This document shows positions 10,201-19,118 of a stretch of DNA of 21,701 nt, in pieces. Source of the stretch: a virus. Location: the IMG/VR virus record IMGVR_UViG_3300030328_005124, positions 1 through 21,701 of that record; one strand, given 5' to 3'. The position numbers were made by a program, and so were the translations under genes. The number at the start of each line of letters is the position of its first letter. Position 1 is the first letter of the stretch. The notes below the pieces were generated by a model. It was given only the letters and a program-made list of their open reading frames with translations. It was not told the origin of the DNA and made no database searches.

Positions 10201-12403
10201 TGGATCTGCCAGTCATCATAGTGATCTTGCAGCAATTAAAGGAGCAAGAGAATCTCTTGGAAAAGGATATTTAAGATTCTTTACTGCATCTAGTGCTGCA
10301 AATACTGAGAAGATGCGTATCGACTCAGTTGGCCGTGTATTAATTGGTGTAACTGAGGCAATGACTACTGGATCTGATGATCATAGAGATACTCTTCAGG
10401 TAGTTGATACAGCAGGTGGTCAACTTCTACTAGGACGTAATGATACAGAAACATCAGTATCAAATAGGTTAGGTGAAATTGCAGCACTAGGTAATGATTC
10501 TGGTGGAGCTGGATATAAGGTAGGTGCATCTATAAGATTTGAAGTTTCTGCTACTCATGGTAGTGGTGGTGATTATCCAACAGCAATATTATTTAAAACT
10601 TGTAATGATGGTAGCGACACCTTAGAAGAGAGAGTACGTGTTAATCATGATGGTAATTTGGTATTCACATCATCTCAAATCCAAAAAATTAATAATACTG
10701 GTTCTCTGGTTGTTGCTGGTGGTGATAATTCAAATGTTGGTGGTAATATTACATTGTATAGTGCTAATCATAGCACTGCTGATTTACAAAATGTAATTAG
10801 ATTTAGGAATAGTGCAACTGAAGTAATGCGTATTGATGGTAGTGGTAGACTACTTCTGGGTAGTAGTAGTGAAACTGATCGTTCTATTAGTAATGACGCA
10901 AATGCACTTCTACAATTAAGTTCTGGAACAACACCTAAAATGATTCTTGTTAGAGATGATACTAGTATTGTTTCTGGTAATCATCTTGGATTAATTGATT
11001 TCCATAGTATAGATGCAGGTCCAGTTAGGTGTGCAAGAATTGGAGCACTTGCTGTATCAACTCATCAGTCAACTGATCATGCTACTGCTTTAGTATTCGA
11101 GACTTGTGCTGATAATAGTTCAACTACTTATGAAGCGTTGCGTATTTGTCATGATGGTGATATTGCGATTAACAAAAATGATATGAATACATCAAATGCT
11201 GCTATTCTTGAAATAAGTTCGCATGATGTTCAAAACAAATTTAATAATGATAATCAATCACAATATGCTCTATTAATCGATAGTCATCATTCTGGTACTG
11301 AAGCAATGACTTCAAATAGAACGAAAGCAGGTATAAGAGTGGATATGGAGTACAGTGGTACTGGTGCAAAGGATAATGCTTCTGGTAGTAGACAGTCATT
11401 GTATGGAATACATTCTACAGTAAATACAACAAAAGATACATATACAAATTATTCTGGATACTTCTTTGCAGAATGTAATGCAGATGATCAAGAGGAATCC
11501 ACTACCATTATCGGTGTATATGGATATGGAAGAACTTATAGTAGTGGAGGATCAAATAGAACCTCCACAATATATGGTGGATATTTCTTAGGATATAGAG
11601 GTGGAGATTGTAACGCTGGACATTGTTATGGTTTATATGCACGATCACATCAGACCACTAATGGATCTGGTAAGACTGGTGATATGACTGGTGTGTATGC
11701 AGAATGTGAATTTGATGAGGAAGATATTACAAATGCATATGCCTTCAGGGGGCATATGGACAGGGATGCTGGTACTATCTCAAATGGTTATCTCTTTTAT
11801 GGTTCTTATGCTGGAGATGCTCATTTTACCAACAGATGGGGAATTTACATAGGAGATTCTGCGAAGAACCATCTTGCTGGTAATTTAACAATTACTGGAG
11901 ATTTAAATGCTGGTGCAGGAACAAAAGATTTTAGAATAGACCATCCATTACCAGCATTGAAAGATACAAAAGATTTAGTTCATGCTGCGATTGAAGGCCC
12001 ACAAGTAGACTTAATTTATCGTGGTAAGACTACTCTTGTTGCTGGTATATCTACAGTTAATATTGATACAAAAGTAGGAATGACAGAAGGAACATTTGTT
12101 TTATTAAATCGTGATGTTCAGTGTTTTACAACAAATGAAACAGGTTGGACAAATATAAAAGGATCAGTGACTGGTAATAAACTTACAATTATTGCACAAG
12201 ATAATACTTGTACAGATACTATTTCTTGGATGGTAATTGGGGAACGTCAAGATGATGGATTGAAACAAATGGATAGCACTGATGCTGATGGTAAACTCAT
12301 TCTTGAACCTGATAGGAGAACTGATCTTAACGATAAATATCAGGCAGAGTCTGAGAAAAATATTTACAATATAGATCCTAATCATAATCCTGGTGAAGAA
12401 TAG
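7286..12403 (+). CDS. Giant modular tail-fibre-like virion protein (1705 aa)
   Basis: This is the largest gene in the window. The N-terminus MALDKLTKIDSQTGI, then ADYTVSDLTVDTV, parallels the other fibres. Residues about 45-115 hold the module GALTVEGTTTTLDTN, then VGVAVTQSGSADIVKL, which also starts the 852-residue protein. From about residue 196 there are many (L)RIDSxGxVGIGTTNP units alternating with variable beta-rich inserts. Later inserts degenerate to VLIGVTE and LLLGSSSE forms. Residues about 1370-1535 form a second repeat class rich in Gly and Tyr (YSGYFF, VYGYG, YGGYFLGY, CYGLYARS, GVYAEC, NRWGIYIGDSAKNHLAG). The C-terminal domain (about 1543-1705) starts GTKDFRIDHPLPALKD and contains HAAIEGPQVDLIYRGKTTL and SWMVIGERQDDG. 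I recognise this domain from other phage fibre-like proteins without an assigned function. Role inferred: a long trimeric adhesin. Confidence 0.85.
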   Translation: MALDKLTKIDSQTGIRTTADYTVSDLTVDTVTVKSGGIKMPVGMSTFQNVTVTGALTVEGTTTTLDTNLIGVDRVEVGANSDSVVGVAVTQSGSADIVKLVGSGSTVVTVTTGGNVLVGTTNEGTAAQLLSLYRTGSSSLELRTNTTGNSIVHFTDGDPPSGNAAYRGFIEYNHRNDFMKFGTSASGRVWINSAGVGIGTTNPQVRLHILAANPVIRLTDSDQAADNKSWNIAAGFSNLLRFQAINDSGSGGGNLFEFYRTGTAINQFRGLKSAVPWFVIDNDTRRVGIGTSVPDTPVHIYANDATLITAERSTNANAAIRYKNTVSSMFAGLTSNANGWAVDDDEDLGTAPMFFVDRSTGKVGIGLTNPTYNLHIKNGAGDANSRVEAIAGDSLLNLSNTGNANWSGINFVRERSTGTGVVGGSIFMPSVTANNSALLYLQTQTASAQSGVDGALTDNNGVRLKLASQPGGVAADTAFTVEVGASERLRIDSSGFVGIGTDNPQKTLNVFAGVGTTELIRLSQNVDASVQQNFGIGWCSNNDHDWPGAQITSEEYDVSDPRRSLLFYTRGTNDDIAPTERMRINADGQVAIGTNTTTNIFRIFYTDSTVWPFGSVVSGAPSYTPYSNEVVLQNHVRDTEGSFASIFFRAGSDASGGKIGAARIAAVETGDYKADLVFGTRNTTFAERLRIQYDGKVGIGTNVPGAKLHVHTAPGYGSIAKFGSTDSTSGEQYEALEINNGTATYPALINQASGDTLDLRSLGSIQATIDANANDNNTKYFRVSANGIGNTATELFRVHESGDVGIGTTGSVNRLHVYSDVASLAKFERTGGAWAKVDIKAGNNTGNSYLTFSDTDASEVGAINYEHNDDSLRLMTYNGSSKTDKLIITGVGTVYMPIEGAKFGVSQDPDLTTMGATSGTWQLPEVDGQTIGAEMRIGDINSSTTALIRLASYGSGDGGVGGGAIMFTNTRCGSASHHSDLAAIKGARESLGKGYLRFFTASSAANTEKMRIDSVGRVLIGVTEAMTTGSDDHRDTLQVVDTAGGQLLLGRNDTETSVSNRLGEIAALGNDSGGAGYKVGASIRFEVSATHGSGGDYPTAILFKTCNDGSDTLEERVRVNHDGNLVFTSSQIQKINNTGSLVVAGGDNSNVGGNITLYSANHSTADLQNVIRFRNSATEVMRIDGSGRLLLGSSSETDRSISNDANALLQLSSGTTPKMILVRDDTSIVSGNHLGLIDFHSIDAGPVRCARIGALAVSTHQSTDHATALVFETCADNSSTTYEALRICHDGDIAINKNDMNTSNAAILEISSHDVQNKFNNDNQSQYALLIDSHHSGTEAMTSNRTKAGIRVDMEYSGTGAKDNASGSRQSLYGIHSTVNTTKDTYTNYSGYFFAECNADDQEESTTIIGVYGYGRTYSSGGSNRTSTIYGGYFLGYRGGDCNAGHCYGLYARSHQTTNGSGKTGDMTGVYAECEFDEEDITNAYAFRGHMDRDAGTISNGYLFYGSYAGDAHFTNRWGIYIGDSAKNHLAGNLTITGDLNAGAGTKDFRIDHPLPALKDTKDLVHAAIEGPQVDLIYRGKTTLVAGISTVNIDTKVGMTEGTFVLLNRDVQCFTTNETGWTNIKGSVTGNKLTIIAQDNTCTDTISWMVIGERQDDGLKQMDSTDADGKLILEPDRRTDLNDKYQAESEKNIYNIDPNHNPGEE

Positions 12404-12412
12404 GATAACAAT

Positions 12413-12420
12413 GATAAATA
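12413..12420 (+). promoter_or_regulatory. T4-type late promoter box (GATAAATA)
   Basis: GATAAATA lies 19 bases before the ATG at 12440. The box and the bases after it (TAAATAACTAAAAAATAA) recur almost unchanged upstream of the gene at 16554, with one difference in 18 positions. The predicted leader is about 14 bases and carries only a weak AAGAG. Confidence 0.6.
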
Positions 12421-12439
12421 ACTAAAAAATAAGAGTGTC

Positions 12440-15400
12440 ATGCCTTATATTGGTCAATTACCTGCAACTGGTGAGAATAATGCGTTTAGGATATTAGATG
12501 ATATTTCTTCTTATGTTCTAACATTTGATGGATCGGATGCGAGTGTTGTAAGTACATCGAATGATACAATTACAATAACTGGTGCAGAAAATAGATTTCT
12601 TACAGGACAAAGAGTAACATATAGTAAAGGCTCTGGTGGAACGGTAATAACTGGGTTAACAGATGATACAGCATATTATGTAATTAGAGATAGTAATACA
12701 ACAATAAAACTTGCTACTAGTTCATCAAATGCAACTAATGGTGTAGCAGTTGATCTAACAGGTGTTGGAGGAGGAACAGCACATAAAATAACTCTAGCAT
12801 TTGATGGAACAAATACAAAATTTAGAACAACATATGATAGTGGAAAGCAAGATCCAAAGGTAACTAGAGCTGCTCAATTAGTATTATCAATAAATGGTAT
12901 TATTCAACAACCAATTGATAGTACATCACCTTCTTCTGGTTTTGGAATTGATGGTGGTGATATTGTATTTTCAACTGCACCTGATGCCAATGATGATTTT
13001 TGGGGTCATGTATTAGCAAGTAATACAGTAACATTTGATATTTCTGATAATGATATTGATAATTTTACTGGTGATGGATCAACAGTAAACTTTACTCTTT
13101 CAAAAACTCCATCAGATAATAGAAATGTTTTAGTTACATTAGATGGTGTAGTTCAGTATCCATCAGATAATAGTACAACAAGAGCATATCAAGTTTCAGA
13201 GAATGAATTACAGTTTGTAAGTGCTCCTGCATTAAATGTTTCGATACAAGTAAGACATATTGGTTTTGCTGGTGCATCAAGTGGTTCTAGTGCATCTGGT
13301 GGAGTAACAGGATTTTATGGTAGAACAGGTAATGTAGTATTAAAGAACACAGATAATCCAGTTATTGGTAATTTAACAGCAGTAGATGGAACATTTAGTG
13401 GTAATGTCTCGATTGCAAAGACATTAACATACATGGATGTTGCACATATTGATGCTGTTGGTGTGGTTACAGCACAATCTGGTATTCAATGTCTTGATGA
13501 TTTGAATGTTGGTTTAGGTACATTTTTTGTTGATAAGAGCACAGGATTTGTAGGTATTGGAACTATTGTTCCAGGAAGGAAACTTCATGTAGTGTCCGAT
13601 GAACAGGTAGTAGGACTTCTTACATCTACAAATGCTGCAAATAAAAGTTTTCTGAGGATGTCGGATCCTACTACAACTTCTCAAGGAACTGCCCCCTCTA
13701 TTGGAAGTAAGGGTGATTTTTTAGAGTTAAGAACTGGTAGTGCTACTAGATTAACTATCGACTCAAGTGGTAATATTGGTATTGGAAGCACTGCTCCTGC
13801 TCAAGTATTACATTTAGAAAGAAATGGTGCATTTCAAATTCTTTTAAAAAGAGGTGGTGGTGCTCCTAGTGAGGTGGCATTTAAAAACTCAGGTAATTAT
13901 GCAGTAATCTCAAATAATACAAACGGAATAGATTTACAAACAGGTACGACTCCATCATCTTCGATGCATATCGATCAAGATGGTCATGTTGGTATCACAA
14001 CCGAAGAACCACAGAGAAATTTACATATACATCAAAATACAGCAGCTAGTGCTTATTTGCATATGACTAATAGCACTACAGGTGCTACAACCACTGATGG
14101 TTTTAGTTTGTATATTGCAACTAGTGGAATTGCATATTATCGGGCAAGAGAAACTACAGGACAACATGTATTTTATACAGGAACTACAGAAAAATTTCGC
14201 ATAGATGAAGATGGTAAAGTTGGTATCTTAAGCACCAGTCCAGGAAAAACATTAGATATTATAGGTAGTTTACAAGTAAAAGATACTGGTAACAAGATAG
14301 GACTTCTTGTTGATCCTTCTACTGGTGATTTTCAGGTAAATCAATCTGTTGCAAGTTGGAATAATCCTGGTGTAGATCCAGTTGGTCTTTTGAAATGGGG
14401 TTGGACTGGTGCAACTGGAAATTATATGTATATGGGTTCTGGTGGTAATGATACTGTTGCCAGTCAGATGGCATTATTAATTTCGGGAGAGGATGGGTTT
14501 AAGGTTGGAAGATCTGCATGGGATGGAACTAATGGTGATATTTCAGCAACTAATGAATTTTTCACAGTTAGTAAAACAGGTAGCGTTGGTATCGGAACTT
14601 CTGTTCCAGCTGGAAGATTGGAAGTAATTGATACGAGTGCTCTTGGTATTATTTCACGATCTGCAACCACACAAGCAACTGATACTAACAGAGCACTTAA
14701 GGTAAGAAATAATAGCACAACAGATACATTTAGTGTAAGTTACAAAGGAGAAGGTTACTTTGCAGGTAGAGTTGGTATCGGAACTGATGATCCTTCTACA
14801 GATATTCATATATGGGATGATGCACCTAATATTAGATTAACAGATACAAATCCATATGCAGTAAATCGGTATGGACAAATCGCACAGTCTGGAGGTGTAT
14901 TACAATTAAGTGCAAGAGGTGATGGTTCTGAACATGGTAGTGTATACATGTATGCTGTCAATAATAGTGAGACATTGAATATGTATCGGGGAGCCGACAA
15001 CTATCATTCGTGGTACACCGCAAATGATAGTAATAGTGTAAAGATGCGTCTCACTAATGCTGGTGGTCTTGGTATTGGAACTATTACTCCAGATCATCTT
15101 CTACATGTTCATAAGGGTGGTGGTGATGCTGTAGTCACAATCGAATCTACAGGTAATGGTAATCATGCTGCACTTGATTTTAAACGTACATCATCTGGTG
15201 GAGATAGTAAGGGTGCAGCATCAATTTTTGTAACTGGTGATACAGGTGGAAGTGAAGCAAAACTGGAATTTGGTGTTGGTCATAATATTAATCATGGCAC
15301 TGATACAAGAATGGTTATTATGGGTAATGGTGAAGTTGGTATCGGAACTGATAACCCATCTCAACTACTTTCTCTTTCTAGCACTTCTCCAAGAATTCTA

Positions 15401-16519
15401 TTAACACATGCAACATCACCTGCATCAAATTGTTTTATAGATTATGCAGCAGCTGGAGTACTTGAATTATCTGTTGATGATAATAATGTAAGTGCGAACA
15501 GTAAACTTCAAATTAGAATGGATGGTGGTGCAGCTGCTAAACTTATGATTAATTCTTCTGGTCAAGTTGGAATTAATCAAAATGATTGGGATGATAAAAA
15601 TCATATGTTTGAGGTAGTCAATGATACTCATAATGTAGAAATTGCAAGATTTACTTCAGGTGCTGGTGGTGCTGGATCAGTAGTAGGTGAGGGATCTATT
15701 GGACTTTCTGTATTTGGTTCAACTGTCTATCCCCATGTATCAATTGGTGTAGAGGAAGCTTCAAATGCAAGTTATGCAGGTCATTTGACATTTGCAACTA
15801 GAAGTGTTGGTAGTGATTCGAAACCAGTTGAAAAAATGCGTATCAAATCGAGTGGTGAGGTCGGTATCGGAACCACTACTCCATCTGGTACTTTGCATTT
15901 AAGTGGTACTGGACCAGTATTGACCTGCACAGCAGATAATGGTTCTTCTGGACTTAGAGTTAATACTGTAAATCAAACTACAGGTCAAGTATTTAGAGTC
16001 CAGCAGGATGGTACTACTAAATTTGAAGTTGCTTGGAATGGACATACAACAATTACTAATGGTTTCTCATTTGGACCTCATCATGGGCATACAAATGATG
16101 AAAATATGAAAATGCATATGTATAGTAATAATACTATTAATGATGCTGTTAATTTTTCAGTTGCGATTCAATTTGGTAATGCAAATAATGGACCTTTTAT
16201 GATTGAATTATACCAAGCTCATAGTCATTACACAGGTAATGCTTCATATTGTAAGATACTTGGTTCATATGGTGCTCATGATGCTAGTGGTGGTTGCTCT
16301 TTTCTTGTATTAGAGAAACAAGGATATATCGACACAGGTTCGGTATTCGCAGTTACTGATAATAGCACTTCTACTCAAAGAACTAATAATACTGATTATA
16401 CGATTACTATTACAGGTAAATCTGCTTCTTCTAATACTGGCACTAGTCTTAAAGTTAAGACTTACGTTATTGTTTATAGTAGAACTGGTCCAGCATCAGT
16501 TGTATTTGCTGAAGTTTAA
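12440..16519 (+). CDS. Giant modular tail-fibre protein with a distinct N-terminal adaptor (1359 aa)
   Basis: The N-terminus MPYIGQLPATGENNAFRILD, then DDISSYVLTFDGS, is of a type that opens tail-fibre proteins in many marine phages, unlike the MALTKV type of its neighbours. Two copies of an adaptor-like module follow: VLSINGIIQQP with FSTAPDANDDFWGHVL (about residues 150-195) and VTLDGVVQYPSD with LQFVSAPALNVSIQVRHIGF (about 220-275). The linker GVTGFYGRTGNVVL at about 288-301 is a familiar fibre-shaft entry. LTYMDVAHIDAVGVVTAQSG links to the 1270-residue protein. Around eight VGIGT units run from about 371 to 1145. The C-terminal domain (about 1209-1359) starts GFSFGPHHGHTNDEN and resembles none of the other C-termini in this window. 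Role inferred: a receptor-contacting fibre attached by a different base. Confidence 0.85.
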   Translation: MPYIGQLPATGENNAFRILDDISSYVLTFDGSDASVVSTSNDTITITGAENRFLTGQRVTYSKGSGGTVITGLTDDTAYYVIRDSNTTIKLATSSSNATNGVAVDLTGVGGGTAHKITLAFDGTNTKFRTTYDSGKQDPKVTRAAQLVLSINGIIQQPIDSTSPSSGFGIDGGDIVFSTAPDANDDFWGHVLASNTVTFDISDNDIDNFTGDGSTVNFTLSKTPSDNRNVLVTLDGVVQYPSDNSTTRAYQVSENELQFVSAPALNVSIQVRHIGFAGASSGSSASGGVTGFYGRTGNVVLKNTDNPVIGNLTAVDGTFSGNVSIAKTLTYMDVAHIDAVGVVTAQSGIQCLDDLNVGLGTFFVDKSTGFVGIGTIVPGRKLHVVSDEQVVGLLTSTNAANKSFLRMSDPTTTSQGTAPSIGSKGDFLELRTGSATRLTIDSSGNIGIGSTAPAQVLHLERNGAFQILLKRGGGAPSEVAFKNSGNYAVISNNTNGIDLQTGTTPSSSMHIDQDGHVGITTEEPQRNLHIHQNTAASAYLHMTNSTTGATTTDGFSLYIATSGIAYYRARETTGQHVFYTGTTEKFRIDEDGKVGILSTSPGKTLDIIGSLQVKDTGNKIGLLVDPSTGDFQVNQSVASWNNPGVDPVGLLKWGWTGATGNYMYMGSGGNDTVASQMALLISGEDGFKVGRSAWDGTNGDISATNEFFTVSKTGSVGIGTSVPAGRLEVIDTSALGIISRSATTQATDTNRALKVRNNSTTDTFSVSYKGEGYFAGRVGIGTDDPSTDIHIWDDAPNIRLTDTNPYAVNRYGQIAQSGGVLQLSARGDGSEHGSVYMYAVNNSETLNMYRGADNYHSWYTANDSNSVKMRLTNAGGLGIGTITPDHLLHVHKGGGDAVVTIESTGNGNHAALDFKRTSSGGDSKGAASIFVTGDTGGSEAKLEFGVGHNINHGTDTRMVIMGNGEVGIGTDNPSQLLSLSSTSPRILLTHATSPASNCFIDYAAAGVLELSVDDNNVSANSKLQIRMDGGAAAKLMINSSGQVGINQNDWDDKNHMFEVVNDTHNVEIARFTSGAGGAGSVVGEGSIGLSVFGSTVYPHVSIGVEEASNASYAGHLTFATRSVGSDSKPVEKMRIKSSGEVGIGTTTPSGTLHLSGTGPVLTCTADNGSSGLRVNTVNQTTGQVFRVQQDGTTKFEVAWNGHTTITNGFSFGPHHGHTNDENMKMHMYSNNTINDAVNFSVAIQFGNANNGPFMIELYQAHSHYTGNASYCKILGSYGAHDASGGCSFLVLEKQGYIDTGSVFAVTDNSTSTQRTNNTDYTITITGKSASSNTGTSLKVKTYVIVYSRTGPASVVFAEV
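15125..15243 (+). repeat. Module shared with the 1270-aa fibre gene (copy B)
   Basis: Ungapped partner of 4012-4130, encoding DAVVTIESTGNGNHAALDF followed by GAASIFVTGDT. The sequence preceding it (PDHLLHVHKGGG) also matches copy A (PDHNLHVYQNAG) at the protein level. The similarity fades after the following VGIGT motif. Confidence 0.8.
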
Positions 16520-16528
16520 TTTATTATA

Positions 16529-16536
16529 CCTAAATA
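16529..16536 (+). promoter_or_regulatory. Late promoter box variant (CCTAAATA)
   Basis: CCTAAATA differs from TATAAATA at the first two positions. Its downstream context TAAATAACTAAAAAGTAA matches that of the box at 12413, which supports a shared function. It lies 17 bases before the ATG at 16554; the predicted leader has no clear Shine-Dalgarno. Confidence 0.5.
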
Positions 16537-16553
16537 ACTAAAAAGTAATATAG

Positions 16554-19112
16554 ATGGCATTCACCAAAGTCCGTGGTCGGGGAGTCACTACAACAGATAA
16601 TTATACAGTTGGAGTTATAACTGCGACCAAGTTCGTTGGCCCAATTACTGGTGGTGGAGGAGGAATTAATGTTGGTGTTTTAACAGCAACAGAATTAGAT
16701 CTTAATGGTAATGGAAATATTAGTGGCAATCTTGTAGTTGATGGTAATCTTACAGCAAACGGAGACTTCACTACATTAAACACAACTTTAAGAGAAGTAG
16801 AATTATTAAAAGTAAATGCAAATAGTTCAACAACAGCAGGTATAATAACACAAACAGGTGCAGGAGACATATTAAACTTATTTGATGGATCTACAGAAGT
16901 GATGACTGTAGTTGATGGAGGTAAAGTCGGTATCGGAACTGATAATCCATCCGAAAAATTATCTATAGAAAATGGTAATATTTTTATTAGAGATGCCTCT
17001 GATAATGAGTCATATATTTATTTTACACATAGTCCAATAGCAAATAGAAGATCTTATATCGGTGCGGTAGAGGGAACTGGAAATTCAAATTCATTAGTTT
17101 TTGCTACTAATGCTGATGGTGCTGATGGTGTAGAAAAACTTCGCATCACATCTGCTGGTTCAGTTGGTATCGCAACTGTTACTCCTCAAGGTAATGTTAA
17201 TATTCATGGAAGTGCTAATGATGATGTAAAATTATATTTGACAACTCCTATTAAAACTAAAACTCGTATTGGTTATTTGGGATTATCTAATCGTTTTGGA
17301 ATGGATGTTGAAAATGGATTCCAAATAAGAGATGCTGCTGCTTCTTATGCGACAAGAATTCTTATCTCATCAACTGGTGCTCTTTGTTTTAGTGATACTG
17401 CTGATGATAGTGCTGATGGATACGGAACTTCAGGGCAAGTATTAACCAGTAATGGTAATGCTCCTCCTACATGGCAAGCTGCTGGTGGAGGTGGTGGTAG
17501 TGGATCTGGTATCTCAACGATTAGTGGTGTTGTAAATATCGCTGATGATTTAGATGTAGATGGACATACAGAATTAGATAATGCTAATATCACTGGTGTA
17601 ACAACTTTTGCATCAAATCTTACAATATCAGGAGATGGATCAAACAACAGTCTGATTACAGAGTCTGGTGCTGGTAATCTATTCATCAAGGCAGATGATG
17701 CGATATTTAACAACGCTGCTGGAGATACATTTCTTGGAAAGTTTAATTCTGATGGTTTGACTATTCCTGGAAATATAGTTCATTCTAGTGATACTAACAC
17801 TACGATTGGTTTTCCAGGAAATGATGCATTTACAGTCACGACTGCTGGTTATGCGAGAATGGAATTTTCTGGAGATTATATTTACCTGAATGGACAACAA
17901 ACTGGTAATAATCGTGGATTATTATATAATTATGCTGCAGGACTGGGTTTTTATGGAAGTGTAAGTTCTAATGCTAGTGATCAAAGAGAGATAACATTTT
18001 ATACAAATGGTAACACACAAAAAGTAAATATTAATTCTTTTGGAGTCAATATGGTGGGTATTACTACCGTAACTGATACTCTTAAAGTAGGAACTGCTAT
18101 TACAGCACATGCTGGTATTATTACTACCAATAGTGTTTATGGTAAACTTAATAATTTAACTTATCCAACTGCTAATGGTACTGATGGTCAAGTATTAACT
18201 AGTGATGGGGCTGGTGTTGTACAATGGGAAGATGCTCCTGGAGCAGGTGGTGGAATTTCAGGTATAACCATTGAGAATGATGGTAGTGCATTATCAACTC
18301 TTGCTACAACTTTAAATTTTACTGGAGCTGGTGTTGTAGCAAGTGGAACAGGAGCAGAAAAAACAATTACAATTTCTGGTGGTGGTGGTGGAGGAGGAGC
18401 TTCTGGTTTATGGGCATCAAATGCAACTGGTATTAATACATCAACAAATGTTGGTATAGCAACCACTACTGCTTCTGCCATGCTTGAAATTGGTAGTTCT
18501 GGTATTGCGACTGCCACTACTATGATTAATGCAAAGGCATGGGATGGTCAAACATTTAACGTTGATGGTAATATTACATCAGGTTCTATTTTTGCTGTTA
18601 ATGATATAAGTGGTCTTCCTGTAGTAGATTATAATGCTACTCATGGTCTGTTATCATTAGCACCGTTTGGTGGTAATGTTTCTATTGGTTATACTAATTC
18701 AGGTACTAAACTTGGTCTTAAAGGTAGTACATCTGAAAGAGTTTATATAGTAGCTGATGAACTATCTGATCAGCCATCAGATACAATTAATATTGATAAT
18801 GGAAACGTACAATACTTTACCACTGCTGAAGATGGTGGTACTTTAACTGCTAATATTACATCAAATAATACACTTAATGCTGATTTGGCAATTGGAGATT
18901 CTGTCACCGTTGTTGTTATTATAAAACCAGATAGTACTTCTGATAATATTACTAATATTACGATAGATGGTAGTGCAGCTACAGAAGAATGGTTAGGGGG
19001 AACTGCTCCAAGTGGTGGTGCGAATGGTACTTATGATGTGTACACATTCTTCATACTTAAAACTGCCGATGCAACATTCCTTCCTCTTTGTAATAAAGTT
19101 AATTTTGCATAA
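16554..19112 (+). CDS. Modular tail-fibre-like virion protein (852 aa)
   Basis: The N-terminus MAFTKVRGRGVTTTDNYTVG matches the MALTKV family, followed by a Gly linker (about residues 35-40) and the module NGDFTTLNTTLREVELL, then AGIITQTGAGDILNLFDGS. It has fewer VGIGT units than its neighbours (about residue 125, with variants later). Two DGQVLTSDG-type units (about 295 and 545) are each followed by a Trp-containing strand and a Gly-rich hinge (about 309 and 608), a layout common in phage fibres. The C-terminal domain from about residue 740 begins INIDNGNVQYFTTAEDGGTL, runs through IGDSVTVVVIIKPDS and ends YDVYTFFILKTADATFLPL; I recognise this as a frequent marine-phage fibre C-terminus without an assigned ligand. 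The gene stops 6 bases before the glycine-rich gene, so the two are probably co-translated and may work together. Confidence 0.85.
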   Translation: MAFTKVRGRGVTTTDNYTVGVITATKFVGPITGGGGGINVGVLTATELDLNGNGNISGNLVVDGNLTANGDFTTLNTTLREVELLKVNANSSTTAGIITQTGAGDILNLFDGSTEVMTVVDGGKVGIGTDNPSEKLSIENGNIFIRDASDNESYIYFTHSPIANRRSYIGAVEGTGNSNSLVFATNADGADGVEKLRITSAGSVGIATVTPQGNVNIHGSANDDVKLYLTTPIKTKTRIGYLGLSNRFGMDVENGFQIRDAAASYATRILISSTGALCFSDTADDSADGYGTSGQVLTSNGNAPPTWQAAGGGGGSGSGISTISGVVNIADDLDVDGHTELDNANITGVTTFASNLTISGDGSNNSLITESGAGNLFIKADDAIFNNAAGDTFLGKFNSDGLTIPGNIVHSSDTNTTIGFPGNDAFTVTTAGYARMEFSGDYIYLNGQQTGNNRGLLYNYAAGLGFYGSVSSNASDQREITFYTNGNTQKVNINSFGVNMVGITTVTDTLKVGTAITAHAGIITTNSVYGKLNNLTYPTANGTDGQVLTSDGAGVVQWEDAPGAGGGISGITIENDGSALSTLATTLNFTGAGVVASGTGAEKTITISGGGGGGGASGLWASNATGINTSTNVGIATTTASAMLEIGSSGIATATTMINAKAWDGQTFNVDGNITSGSIFAVNDISGLPVVDYNATHGLLSLAPFGGNVSIGYTNSGTKLGLKGSTSERVYIVADELSDQPSDTINIDNGNVQYFTTAEDGGTLTANITSNNTLNADLAIGDSVTVVVIIKPDSTSDNITNITIDGSAATEEWLGGTAPSGGANGTYDVYTFFILKTADATFLPLCNKVNFA

Positions 19113-19118
19113 GATATT

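Noticed and set aside
11900-12403. S74 (intramolecular chaperone) autoprotease domain at the C-terminus of the 1705-residue fibre
   Set aside because: The usual SDxRLKxxI entry motif is absent; the domain is the different KDFRIDHP type. None of the other C-termini shows the motif either.
17345-17713. 122-residue antisense frame in the 852-residue fibre gene
   Set aside because: Lies wholly inside a well-supported + strand gene, has low-complexity Pro runs mirroring Gly codons, and no promoter.
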